The position numbers and the translations under genes are program-made. Below the pieces are notes generated by a model. It saw only the letters and a program-made list of their open reading frames with translations, ran no database searches and was not told where the DNA came from. A stretch of 64,000 nt of DNA from RHKX01 sp963839535 (GTDB lineage: Bacteria > Actinomycetota > Thermoleophilia > Solirubrobacterales > 70-9): the NCBI GenBank assembly GCA_963839535.1, contig CAWIVF010000004.1, positions 1 through 64,000 on the forward strand. The letters are read 5' to 3'. How positions within the stretch are numbered: the first letter of the stretch is position 1; the number at the start of each line of letters is the position of its first letter. Below are positions 1 through 8,034 of this stretch, piece after piece.

Positions 1-1533
1 CTCGGCAACGTCGGCGACTGGTGGGACTCGGCGATCGTCTTCGAGAAGCTCGTCGTCTGGACGATGCTCTGGGAGATCATCGGCCTCGGCTGCGGCTCGA
101 TGCCGCTCACCTTCCGCTTCCTGCCCCCGATCGGCGGGATCCTCTACTGGCTCCGTCCCGGGACGGTGCGGCTGCCGCCATGGCCCGACCGGGTGCCGCT
201 GACGGCGGGCACCCGGCGGACGATCCTCGACGTGGCGCTCTACGCCGGCGTGCTGGCGTCGCTCCTCTATCTGCTGCTCGCCGGCGAGCGGCCGCCCGGG
301 GAGGCCCTGGTGCTCGAGCCCGGTGCCGTCGCGGTCACGCTCGGCCTGCTCGCCGTGCTCGGCCTGCGCGACAAGGTCTCCTTCCTCGCCTCGCGAGTGG
401 AGGTCTACGGGCTCCTCATGCTCATCTTCCTGTTCCCGCCGGAGAACCTCATCGTCGCCGCGCAGATCGTCTTCGTCTGCATCTGGCTCGGCGCGGCCTC
501 CTCGAAGCTCAACCGCCACTTCCCGTTCGTCGTCTCGGTGATGATCAGCAACACCCCGTGGAACCGTTCCCGGAAGGCGAAGGGCAAGCTCTACCGCGAC
601 CACCCGAAGAGCCTGATCCCCTCGCGCTACGCGGCCCTCGCCGCGCACTCGGGCACGTTGATCGAGTTCACGCTGCCGATCCTGCTCCTGCTGACGAGCG
701 GCGGGCTGATCGGAGGCATCGCCGTCGTCGGGATGATCATCTTCCACATCCACATCACGTCGACGTTCCCGCTCGCCGTCCCGCTCGAGTGGAACCTCTT
801 CATGATCTTCGGGCTCCTCTTCCTGTTCGGCCAATACGGCGACGTGCCGTTCTCGACCCTCGACGACCCCCTGCTGATCGCGCTGCTGCTGATCTTCGGC
901 GTGCTCATCCCGATCCTCGGAAACTTCTTCCCCGAGAAGATCTCGTTCCTGCCCTCGATGCGCTACTACGCCGGCAACTGGGCGACCAGCCAGTGGCTGT
1001 TCGAGAAGGCCTCCGGAGCCGAGGAGAAGCTCGACCGGGACGTGTTCAAGGTCGCGCCGATCGTCGTCGAGCAGGTCTCGCGCATCTACGACCGCGAGAC
1101 CGCCGAGGTGCTGCTCAACAAGGGGCTCGCTTTCCGCTCGATGCACGCCCACGGACGCGCGCTCAACGGCCTCCTCCCTCATGCCGTCGACGACGTCGAG
1201 GCCTACCACGTGCGCGAGGGCGAGCTGATCTCCGGCGTGGTCAACGGCTGGAACTTCGGCGACGGTCACCTCCACGACCACCAGCTGCTCGCGGCGATCC
1301 AGGAGCAGTGCCAGTTCGAGGAGGGACAGGTCCGGGTGATCACGCTCGAGTCCCAGCCCGCCCACATCCAGCGGCAGCGCTACCGGATCTACGACGCCGC
1401 GACCGGGCTGATCGAGGAGGGCTGGGTCGACGTGGCCGACATGGTCAACCGTGAGCCCTGGCTCGACGAATCGTGGGACTACCCGGTCGAGGTGACCGGC
1501 GCGCGCCGTCCGCCCCAGGCGACGCCGGCGTGA
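1..1533 (+). CDS. DUF3556 family membrane protein (5' truncated)
   Basis: The open frame runs from the first base of the window, so the true start lies upstream; an internal ATG at 64 is not taken as the start because the preceding 21 codons (containing GDWWDS and EKLVVW) fit the same protein. About 510 residues are visible. Several hydrophobic stretches (roughly visible residues 20-45, 75-120, 135-165, 220-265 and 275-310) indicate a polytopic membrane protein, followed by a soluble C-terminal part of about 180 residues. The segment YWLRPGTVRLPPWP and the following TAGTRRT are what I recognise from the mycobacterial DUF3556 family, whose function is not established. Its stop overlaps the GTG of the next gene by 4 nt (GTGA), so the two are probably co-translated. 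Confidence 0.75.
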   Translation, partial: LGNVGDWWDSAIVFEKLVVWTMLWEIIGLGCGSMPLTFRFLPPIGGILYWLRPGTVRLPPWPDRVPLTAGTRRTILDVALYAGVLASLLYLLLAGERPPGEALVLEPGAVAVTLGLLAVLGLRDKVSFLASRVEVYGLLMLIFLFPPENLIVAAQIVFVCIWLGAASSKLNRHFPFVVSVMISNTPWNRSRKAKGKLYRDHPKSLIPSRYAALAAHSGTLIEFTLPILLLLTSGGLIGGIAVVGMIIFHIHITSTFPLAVPLEWNLFMIFGLLFLFGQYGDVPFSTLDDPLLIALLLIFGVLIPILGNFFPEKISFLPSMRYYAGNWATSQWLFEKASGAEEKLDRDVFKVAPIVVEQVSRIYDRETAEVLLNKGLAFRSMHAHGRALNGLLPHAVDDVEAYHVREGELISGVVNGWNFGDGHLHDHQLLAAIQEQCQFEEGQVRVITLESQPAHIQRQRYRIYDAATGLIEEGWVDVADMVNREPWLDESWDYPVEVTGARRPPQATPA

Positions 1534-2969
1534 GCGAGGCGATCGTCGTCGGCGCGGGCCCCAACGGGCTCGCGGCCGCTGTCGAGCTTGCCCGCTCCGG
1601 GGTCGCGGTGACGGTCCTCGAGGCCGCGGAGACGATCGGCGGCGGCACGCGGACCAGCGAGCTGACGGTGCCGGGGGTCCTGCACGACCACTGCTCCGCC
1701 GTCCACCCGATGGCGGTCGGCTCGCCGTTCCTCAACTCGCTCGACCTGGGCAGCCACGGGCTCGAATGGCGGTGGCCCGAGGTCGACCTCGCCCATCCAC
1801 TCGACGACGGCAGCGCCGGCGTGCTGCGACAGGACATCGACGCGACTGCGGACGGGCTGGGCGATGACGGCCGGGCCTGGCGGCGCATCTTCGGGCGGCC
1901 GGCGGAGTCCTTCGACGCGCTCAACGAGGACCTGCTGCGCCCCGTCCTCCACCTCCCCCGCCACCCGCTGCGACTGGTTCGCTTCGGCGCGCCCGCCGCG
2001 ATGCCGGCGACGCTCCTCACGCGCGCGTTCGGCACCGAGCAGGCGAAGGCCCTGTTCGGCGGGGTCGCCGCCCACGCGTTCAGCCCGCTGAACCGGCCGA
2101 TGAGCTCCGCCGTCGGGATGGCGCTCACGACCGCGTGCCACAGCTTCGGCTGGGCGGTCGCCCGTGGCGGCTCCCGCTCGATCACCGACGCCCTGGCGTC
2201 CGTCCTGCGCGAGCACGGCGGCAGGATCGAGACCGGCAGGCGGGTTGCGTCGCTGGCGGAGCTGCCGCAGGCCGAGACCGTGATCCTCGATCTGGCGCCG
2301 GGCGCGGTCGCCGACCTCGCCGGCGATCGCCTGCCGGGGCGGGTCGCGCGGGCCTACCGGCGCTACCGGCACGGGCCGGGCGCCTTCAAGGTCGACCTCG
2401 CCGTCGAGGGCGGGGTCCCCTGGACGAACGAGGCGTGTCGCCGGGCGGGGACGGTGCACGCCGCGGGACCGTTCGCCGAGGTCGTCGCCGCCGAGCGGGA
2501 CGTCAACCGCGGCCGGATGCCCGAGCGGCCGTTCGTGCTCGTCTCGCAGCAGTACCTGGCCGACCCCGAGCGCTCGGCCGGCGACGTCCACCCGATCTGG
2601 GCGTACGCGCACGTCCCCAGCGGCTTCGGCGGCGACGCGACCGAGGCCGTCATCGGGCAGATGGAGCGCTTCGCTCCCGGGCTGCGGGACCGCATCGTCG
2701 CGACCTCCACCCGCTCGCCCGCTCAGCTCGAGGCCTACAACTCCAACTACGTCGGCGGCGACATCATCACCGGCGCCAACTCCCCGGTTCAGACGCTGAT
2801 CCGGCCCCGCTTCGCCGCGGACCCCTACTTCACCGGCATCCCGGGGGTCTTCATCTGCTCGGCCGCCACTCCCCCGGGGGCGGGCGTCCACGGGATGAAC
2901 GGATACAACGCCGCGCGCTCGGCGCTGCGGCGGCTCGGCGCTCCCGAGCGGTCGCGGCCTGAAACGTAG
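1530..2969 (+). CDS. FAD-dependent oxidoreductase, phytoene desaturase/PYROXD2-like
   Basis: This 479-residue protein begins with a dinucleotide-binding fold: VVGAGPNGLAAAVELARSG near residues 6-24, then an acidic strand end (VLEAAETIGGG). The C-terminus carries PPGAGVHGMNGYNAARSAL, the second FAD-contact motif typical of the phytoene-desaturase-like amine oxidase superfamily. Length matches that family (450-550). Substrate cannot be told from sequence. I chose GTG 1530 rather than the longer frame from 1473 because it overlaps the upstream stop as GTGA and places the Rossmann motif right at the N-terminus. It sits in an operon with the DUF3556 membrane protein and is followed by a hairpin terminator. 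Confidence 0.85.
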   Translation: MSEAIVVGAGPNGLAAAVELARSGVAVTVLEAAETIGGGTRTSELTVPGVLHDHCSAVHPMAVGSPFLNSLDLGSHGLEWRWPEVDLAHPLDDGSAGVLRQDIDATADGLGDDGRAWRRIFGRPAESFDALNEDLLRPVLHLPRHPLRLVRFGAPAAMPATLLTRAFGTEQAKALFGGVAAHAFSPLNRPMSSAVGMALTTACHSFGWAVARGGSRSITDALASVLREHGGRIETGRRVASLAELPQAETVILDLAPGAVADLAGDRLPGRVARAYRRYRHGPGAFKVDLAVEGGVPWTNEACRRAGTVHAAGPFAEVVAAERDVNRGRMPERPFVLVSQQYLADPERSAGDVHPIWAYAHVPSGFGGDATEAVIGQMERFAPGLRDRIVATSTRSPAQLEAYNSNYVGGDIITGANSPVQTLIRPRFAADPYFTGIPGVFICSAATPPGAGVHGMNGYNAARSALRRLGAPERSRPET

Positions 2970-2989
2970 AGCGGGTCACGGAAAGGGGA

Positions 2990-3011
2990 AGGGCGGCCAT
3001 TCGGCCGCCCT
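2990..3011. terminator. bidirectional hairpin between convergent genes
   Basis: A 9-bp perfect stem (AGGGCGGCC/GGCCGCCCT) with a 4-nt loop lies between the stop of the oxidoreductase (+) and the stop of the small membrane protein (-). On the minus side it is followed by a short pyrimidine-rich tract; on the plus side there is no T-run, so efficiency there is uncertain. Confidence 0.55.
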
Positions 3012-3054
3012 CCGGTTGACTCGGGGATGCTCGGCAGCAGCCGAGCGGTTGGGG

Positions 3055-3246
3055 TCAGAGCGTGACGATGAGGCTGACGAGGCCGGCGCCCGCAGCGCAG
3101 AAGGCGATGCAGAGCACCAGTGCGAAGTAGAGGTCCCGGAAGAGCTCGTAACCGTCACCGTGGCGCAGCGAGTGCGAACCCGCTCCGTCGCCCGCAGCGG
3201 GGCGGATCTTGTAGTGGACCGTGGTGGGTGCGTGGAGCGTTGCCAT
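3055..3246 (-). CDS. small single-span membrane protein of unknown function
   Basis: The gene encodes 63 residues. A polar N-terminal half (ending SHSLRHGDGYELFRDLY) is followed by one hydrophobic C-terminal helix (residues about 42-62). The start at 3246 is supported by AAGGA nine bases upstream; the frame stays open far upstream to 3555 but that extension would run through the divergent promoter region of modA and has no ribosome site. I do not recognise the family. It is divergent from modA, with 163 bp between the starts. Confidence 0.55.
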   Translation of the reverse strand: MATLHAPTTVHYKIRPAAGDGAGSHSLRHGDGYELFRDLYFALVLCIAFCAAGAGLVSLIVTL

Positions 3247-3409
3247 CTGTCTCAATCCTTGTGTCGCCTGCATGGATCCCTTCGGCATCCGGCGCGCCCC
3301 CCTTGAGTGGTGTTCGCGGGAATCGCGCTCCGGGTCGGACAGGCGGCCAGTCGGGGGCCTCGCGCAGCCATCACCATGCCAAGCGGCGAGGTGCGAAACT
3401 GGCGAACGG

Positions 3410-4219
3410 ATGGCCGGCCCGGACTCGGATACAGGGGCTCCCTCGACCGTCGCACGTGCCGGGTTAGCCCTGTTGATGATCTTCCCTGCAACCTGGTGGA
3501 CCGGCTGCGGCGGCGACGACCCGGGCGCCTCTTCCCCGGTCAACGAGCCACTCACGATCTCAGCGGCCTCGTCCCTGACCGATGCCTTCGAGGCCTACGG
3601 GGGCTCGATCGAGGGCGAGGAGAAGTTCTCGTTCGCAGGCTCCGACGAGCTAGCGGCACAGATCCGCCAGGGCGCGAAGCCGGATGTCTACGCCGCCGCG
3701 AATACGAGCTTGCCGGACGACCTGCACGATGAGGGTCTGGTCTCAGAGCCCGTCGAGTTCGCACGCAACCAATTGGTGATCGCCGTGCCGACGGCTCCGG
3801 GAGCAGTGGAGACGGTCGCCGACCTCACGAAGCCCGGCCTCGACATCGTGATCGGCGCCGATGGCGTCCCGATCGGCGACTACACGCGCGAGGTACTCGA
3901 CCGCCTCCCTCCCCCCGAGCGTGACGCGATCCTCGCCAACGTTCAATCCGAGGAGCCCGAGGTCAAGGGAATCGTCGGCAAGCTGGCAACGGGCGCCGCC
4001 GACGCTGGGTTCGTCTACGCCTCCGATGTGGCGGCGGTCCAGGACGAGTTGCGAGCGCTGGAGCTACCCACTCGGCTGGAGCCGGAGGTCACCTACGCCG
4101 CCGCGGTGGTCGAGGGGTCCGCGAACGCCGACAGGGCGCAGGAGTTCATCGATGGCCTCCTCGACGGTGCCGGCGCCGAGGCGCTCACCGAAGCTAACTT
4201 CCTCCGGCCGCCTCCATAG
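3410..4219 (+). CDS. modA: molybdate ABC transporter substrate-binding lipoprotein ModA
   Basis: This is a 269-residue periplasmic-binding-type protein. Residues 17-33 form a hydrophobic signal ending WTGC, a lipobox-like site with an atypical -3 residue, so it is probably a lipoprotein anchored outside the membrane. The mature part opens with LTISAASSLTDAFE, the strongly conserved ModA start, and contains the FAGSDELAAQIRQGAKPDVYA region that lines the oxyanion pocket. It would capture molybdate or tungstate for ModB. I chose ATG 3410, which puts the signal peptide near the N-terminus; an upstream start at 3221 would add 63 unconvincing residues. The stop is 2 nt before the modB GTG. Confidence 0.9.
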   Translation: MAGPDSDTGAPSTVARAGLALLMIFPATWWTGCGGDDPGASSPVNEPLTISAASSLTDAFEAYGGSIEGEEKFSFAGSDELAAQIRQGAKPDVYAAANTSLPDDLHDEGLVSEPVEFARNQLVIAVPTAPGAVETVADLTKPGLDIVIGADGVPIGDYTREVLDRLPPPERDAILANVQSEEPEVKGIVGKLATGAADAGFVYASDVAAVQDELRALELPTRLEPEVTYAAAVVEGSANADRAQEFIDGLLDGAGAEALTEANFLRPPP

Positions 4220-4221
4220 CC

Positions 4222-5022
4222 GTGCGCTTCGGCTCGCGCGGCTTTCTCGCCCTCCTCACCCTCTCGCTGCTGCTTGCACTCGTCTTTCTGACGGTGCCGA
4301 TTGCCGCCATCTTCCTGGAGGCCGGTCCGCGCGAGCTGATCGACAGCCTCGGTGAGGAGAGCGCTCGCGAAGCCCTGCGGCTCAGCTTGATCACCTCCGG
4401 CATCGCGTTGGCCCTGATCCTGCTCGTCGGCACCCCTGCCGCCTACCTGCTTGCGACCCATTCCTTCCGCGGGCGCTCCGTGGCGATCACGTTGATCGAG
4501 CTGCCGCTGGTCGTGCCCCCGGCGGTCGCCGGAATTGCCCTGCTCGCGGCCTTCGGGCCAGAGGGCGTCGTCGGTGGGCTGATCGCCGACGCCGGAGTTC
4601 GCTTGGTTTTCGAGACCAGCGGCGTGATCGTCGCTCTGATCTTCGTCTCCAGTCCGTTCGATCTGCGCCAGGCCCAAGCCGCCTTCGCGTCGGTCGATCG
4701 TGAGCTGATCGAGACCTCGCTGTCCATGACGAGCGAGGCGAAGACGCTCTGGTACGTGGCGATTCCGCTTGCGCGCGGTGGACTCGTGGCCGGAGGAGCC
4801 CTTGCCTGGGGGCGGGCGCTCGGTGAGTTCGGCGCCACGCTCGTCTTCGCGGGCTCCTTTCAGGGCATCACCCAGACGGCTCCCCTCGCGATCGTTGAGC
4901 TCTACGGGACGGACTTCAACGGGGCCTTAGGTCTCTCAGGGGTCCTGATCGCCCTGGCGGCGGCCATCCTTGCCACGGTCAGGCTCTCCACCGGTGAGCG
5001 CATCCTCGGCCCGGGGCAGTGA
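4222..5022 (+). CDS. modB: molybdate ABC transporter permease ModB
   Basis: The 266-residue inner-membrane protein has hydrophobic helices from residue 10 to the C-terminus and the binding-protein-dependent permease domain. The EAA loop is recognisable but degenerate (ETSLSMTSEAKTLWYVAIPLA, with Thr in place of the usual Gly). PLVVPPAVAGIALLAAFG is typical of ModB. It starts with GTG 2 nt after modA. No ATP-binding subunit (ModC) follows: the next gene is convergent and overlaps the modB 3' end by 87 bp. The transporter therefore needs an ATPase encoded elsewhere. A MOSC protein about 11 kb downstream is another molybdenum-cofactor-related gene. Confidence 0.9.
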   Translation: MRFGSRGFLALLTLSLLLALVFLTVPIAAIFLEAGPRELIDSLGEESAREALRLSLITSGIALALILLVGTPAAYLLATHSFRGRSVAITLIELPLVVPPAVAGIALLAAFGPEGVVGGLIADAGVRLVFETSGVIVALIFVSSPFDLRQAQAAFASVDRELIETSLSMTSEAKTLWYVAIPLARGGLVAGGALAWGRALGEFGATLVFAGSFQGITQTAPLAIVELYGTDFNGALGLSGVLIALAAAILATVRLSTGERILGPGQ

Positions 5023-6256
5023 CAGCGGAGCGAGGCGCTCCCTTGGAATGTCCCATGCGACTCGCTCCTCCCTCGGCCCCCTGAGCAGGCTCGGCGCCTC
5101 CGCGCGTACGGCCGCGGCTGCCGAGAGCAGCCAGAAGACGGTCGTGAAGAGCGGGCCGAGCAGGAAGGGAACCAGGCCCTGGGGGTCGTAGCGCCGGCGA
5201 ACGGTAAGCGCAAACGCCAACTGCAACGTGGCGATGACCGAGACGGCCACGGCCCAGGCGAGGACCGGCCTGCCGATCGGCACCTCACCCCCGCTGAGCC
5301 CATGAGCGATCGCCACCGCCCCTGCGACCAGGGCGCAGAGCACCCAGGCGAGGGATCCGACGCTCTCCAGCGCAATCGGCCACAGCCTGCGGTTTCGCCA
5401 GCGCATCGCCTGCGGCAGGTGCGTTCGCAGCACCTCGCCCTGCCCCCGTGCCCATCGACAGCGCTGCGCCCAGAGCGCCCGCATGGTCGTGGGCACCTGC
5501 ATCCCCACGAGCGCGTCGGGTTCGTAGGTCGTGTGCCATCCGGCGAGGAGCAGCCGCCAGGAGAGCTCGATGTCCTCGGTTGCCATCCGGCGGTCGTAGC
5601 CACCGACGGCGAGCACCGCATCGCGGCGGTAGAGGCCGAGGACGCCGGCGACGGTGCCGACGCGTCCTCCCAGGGCCTGGGTTCGGCGGATCAAGCCGAT
5701 GATCGCCGCCGCCTCGAGGCCCTGCAACGCGCTCAGCAGCGTGTTGCGATTGGTCACGAACGGCCCGCCGGCCACAGCAGCGACGATCGGCGAGCGCTCG
5801 ATCCGCTGGACCATCAGCCGCACTGCCAGGGGATGGACGTTCGTGTCGGCGTCGACCACGGCCACCAGCGGTGAGCGGGCGCGCTCGAAGCCGAGATTCA
5901 GGCGCTGCGGCCTTGCCTCGGTTCTCCGGGTCGCGAACGACCTCGAGGCGGGGGTCGCCGCCGGCGGCCGCGGTTGCCCTCGCGGCGGTCTCGTCCGTGG
6001 ATCCGTCGTCGAGGACGACCACCTCCAGCGCCGGGTATTCACTGCGGAGCGCGGCGCGCACCGACGCATCGATCACCGCCGACTCGTTGAAGGCGGGGAT
6101 CAGGATCGTGACGCCCGGCCAGCCGCCCTCCGGGGCCCCATCCTGCACGTCCTCGTCGAGCAGCCTGAACAGCAGACCGCCGGCGATCCACGCCGCCGCC
6201 GTGACGATCGGATAGAGGCCGACGAACAGGAGGAGGAGCTCAGCCAGCGTGAGCAT
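4936..6256 (-). CDS. processive-type family 2 glycosyltransferase (one frame break)
   Basis: About 440 residues after correcting one extra base at 5901-5902. Order: an N-terminal helix (LAELLLLFVGLYPIVTAAAW), the GT2 catalytic domain with LDDGSTDET, DADT (the DXD metal site), ATEDIELSWRL and QRCRWARGQ (the QxxRW motif of processive synthases), then three C-terminal membrane helices. Such proteins polymerise a sugar at the inner membrane and extrude it (cellulose, PNAG or hyaluronan synthase relatives); the polymer cannot be predicted. The start at 6256 has GGGAGGGG upstream. The frame change restores as KAAALNLGFERAR if one C is removed. Its 3' end overlaps modB by 87 bp in the convergent direction. 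Confidence 0.8.
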
Positions 6257-6497
6257 TCCTGGCCCCTCCCTCGTCCCGCAACCGTCGCCTGCGTGCCAGG
6301 AGCAACAGCGGGACCGCAACCGCGAACGAGATCGCGGTGATCAGGAGAGCCACTCCCACCACCTCGAGCTGCCCGATCACGATGGCGACGACGGCGAGCG
6401 CAACGGCCCAGAGCAACGGTCCGGCGATCAGGACCGCCACTCGCGCCGAGCGCGGCGGGGGTTGAAGCGGCACGAACCGAGGAGGGATCTCGTCCAT
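6240..6497 (-). CDS. small two-helix membrane protein upstream of the glycosyltransferase
   Basis: This 85-residue protein has two hydrophobic segments (about residues 17-40 and 44-62) and a basic, charged tail. Its stop lies 17 nt inside the glycosyltransferase start, so the two are probably translationally coupled and this could be an accessory subunit, though I do not recognise a family. Start choice is uncertain: ATG 6497 fits a short proline-rich N-terminus, and an ATG at 6536 would add 13 residues. The open frame extends further into the tRNA gene, which is not plausible. Confidence 0.5.
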   Translation of the reverse strand: MDEIPPRFVPLQPPPRSARVAVLIAGPLLWAVALAVVAIVIGQLEVVGVALLITAISFAVAVPLLLLARRRRLRDEGGARNAHAG

Positions 6498-6638
6498 GAC
6501 CACTCTCGATGATCCCACCCGCTCGGTGACCGTCATACGAACGGCCAGGTAGACGCCAAGCTCGTCGGCTGCGGCCGAGGTGGCGAAGCGAAGGCGCCGG
6601 TGGTTCAGCTCACGCCAGTGAGCTGCCCTTGAACGACA

Positions 6639-6661
6639 AAGCCCCCGGCGGGCGGGGGCTT
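6639..6661 (-). terminator. rho-independent terminator after tRNA-Gly
   Basis: An 8-bp GC-rich stem (AAGCCCCC/GGGGGCTT) with a 7-nt loop starts 7 bases past the tRNA 3' end; on the minus strand it is followed by TTGTCGTT. Confidence 0.7.
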
Positions 6662-6667
6662 CGCGCA

Positions 6668-6741
6668 AGCGGCTGATGGGATTCGAACCCACGACCTTCT
6701 GCATGGCAAGCAGACGCTCTAGCCAACTGAGCTACAGCCGC
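6668..6741 (-). tRNA. tRNA-Gly (anticodon GCC)
   Basis: The minus strand folds into a complete cloverleaf: 7-bp acceptor stem GCGGCTG/CAGCCGC, D-stem GCTC/GAGC, anticodon stem TCTGC/GCAGA with loop TTGCCAT (anticodon GCC), variable loop AGGTC and a T-arm with TTCGAAT. The discriminator is T, as usual for tRNA-Gly, and CCA is not encoded. Confidence 0.95.
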
Positions 6742-6821
6742 AGAGATCGGCAGTCTAGCGGCGCGAGGGGTCTTTCCTACCTACGGCGCCGGCGCTGCAC
6801 CCTGCCGCCTCAGGCCGTCGC

Positions 6822-7220
6822 CTAGGCCGCGTCCAGCGCCTCGTTGACGAGGCGGTCGGCCTCGGCGTTGTGCTCGCGGCGCACATGGCGGATCGACCAG
6901 GTGTCGACCCCGGCGAGCTTCGAGCGGACCTCGGCATGGAGCGGCTTGAGGCCGGCGTCCTTGACCTTGTACTTGCCCTGGACCTGCTTGACGATCAGCT
7001 CGGAGTCGCCGACGAGGTCGAGCTCGGTGGCGCCGAGCAGCAGACCGGTGTCGATCCCCAGCAGCAGCGCCTTGTACTCGGCGACGTTGTTCGTCGCGCG
7101 GCCGATCGTCTCGCTGGCCTCGTGCACGATCTCGCCGTCGGCATCGGAGACGACCGCGGCGATCGCCGCCGGCCCCGGGTTGCCACGCGCCCCGCCATCG
7201 ACGTGGACGGTCAGCTTCAC
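6822..7220 (-). CDS. RNase HI-type ribonuclease H family protein
   Basis: The 132-residue protein has the full RNase H fold and DEDD catalytic set: Asp in HVDGGARGNPGPAA near the N-terminus, Glu in NNVAEYKALLLG, Asp in VGDSELIVKQVQGKYK and a final HNAEADRLVNEAL with His/Asp. It would cleave RNA in RNA/DNA hybrids; RNase HII is encoded separately in this window. Start GTG 7220 overlaps the stop of the upstream zinc-ribbon gene as GTGA; the longer frame upstream would only duplicate that gene in another frame. Small stand-alone RNase HI proteins are common in Actinomycetota and are sometimes fused to CobC-like phosphatases; no fusion is seen here. Confidence 0.85.
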   Translation of the reverse strand: MKLTVHVDGGARGNPGPAAIAAVVSDADGEIVHEASETIGRATNNVAEYKALLLGIDTGLLLGATELDLVGDSELIVKQVQGKYKVKDAGLKPLHAEVRSKLAGVDTWSIRHVRREHNAEADRLVNEALDAA

Positions 7221-7961
7221 TTGGGAGCGGGCTCGCTCGGCGGGCCGCTCGCCGAGCGCTTCTCGAGCGTGCCGTCGGAGTCGACGAGCAGGTTCCACGT
7301 GCGGTCGGCGGCTCGCAGCTGGTCGATCGTCTCGCCCTTGCCGGCCTCCCGGACCTCGGGGCCCTGGGGCCCGGGGCCGATCTCCCACTGGTACCAGGTC
7401 AGCTCCCACGCGACCGTGAGGCGGGCGCCGGGGTAGCCGCCCTTCGTCCGGACCGCGAGGCCGCTGGCCCGCGGCGGGCCGAGGGTCCGGGTGAGCCCCG
7501 CCACGGTGCGGCGGTGGTTGCTGGCGTTGAAGGCTCGAAGCGCCTCCGGCAGGGTGGTTCCGGGGCTGTCCCCCGCCGGCGTCGCCGGTGGCCGCGCCGG
7601 GGTCGCGGGTGCCCGCGTGGCTCGTTCGCGGCTCGGGCGGCGGGTCTCCTCGCGCTCAGTCCCCTCGCGTCCGGCTCGCTGTGGCCGCGCCTCGCCGTTG
7701 GTCGCGGCGGGGAGCCTGGAGAGCAGCCCGCCGAGCATCTGGCCTCGCGGGCGGCGCCGAGGTTGACCGCCGGAGGCCCCGCCCTGAGCGGCGACCTCCT
7801 CCGGTCGCAGCCAGCCGGCGGCCTCCGCCCGGGACTTGCAGAGCTCGCAGACGACCGCCTCGCTTCCGGTCCCGGGTCACGTACGTCGTCGGCCGCTCGC
7901 CCGGGAGCAGGCGTCTGCCGCACACCGCGCAGCTGGGGTCGGGCTTTGCCTCGTCGCTCAC
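7217..7961 (-). CDS. zinc-ribbon protein of unknown function (one frame break)
   Basis: Reading from GTG 7961 and removing one extra base near 7863 joins two frames into about 247 residues. The N-terminus carries CAVC and then CELC about 28 residues later, a likely zinc ribbon. A low-complexity Arg/Pro/Ala linker follows, then a compact C-terminal domain (about 80 residues, with LTVAWELTWYQWEIG). The C-terminus ends in a GTGA overlap with the RNase H gene, suggesting co-translation. I do not recognise the C-terminal domain; a nucleic-acid role is only suggested by the zinc ribbon and the neighbour. Confidence 0.55.
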
Positions 7962-8034
7962 CGGCAGCAGGTTAGTGGCCGCGGGGGCCGGGTCCGGCGC
8001 GCCCCGGCCGGGCGGGGACGCCCCGGTCAGCCGC

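Noticed and set aside
21..1454. 477-codon frame overlapping the DUF3556 gene
   Set aside because: Arg/Pro/Ala-rich shadow frame; the hydrophobic frame from base 1 fits a known family.
3247..3409. Molybdenum-cofactor riboswitch ahead of modA
   Set aside because: The 163-bp gap shows no recognisable conserved core; I could not fold it rigorously.
6498..6704. N-terminal extension of the small membrane gene
   Set aside because: It would run into tRNA-Gly and its terminator.
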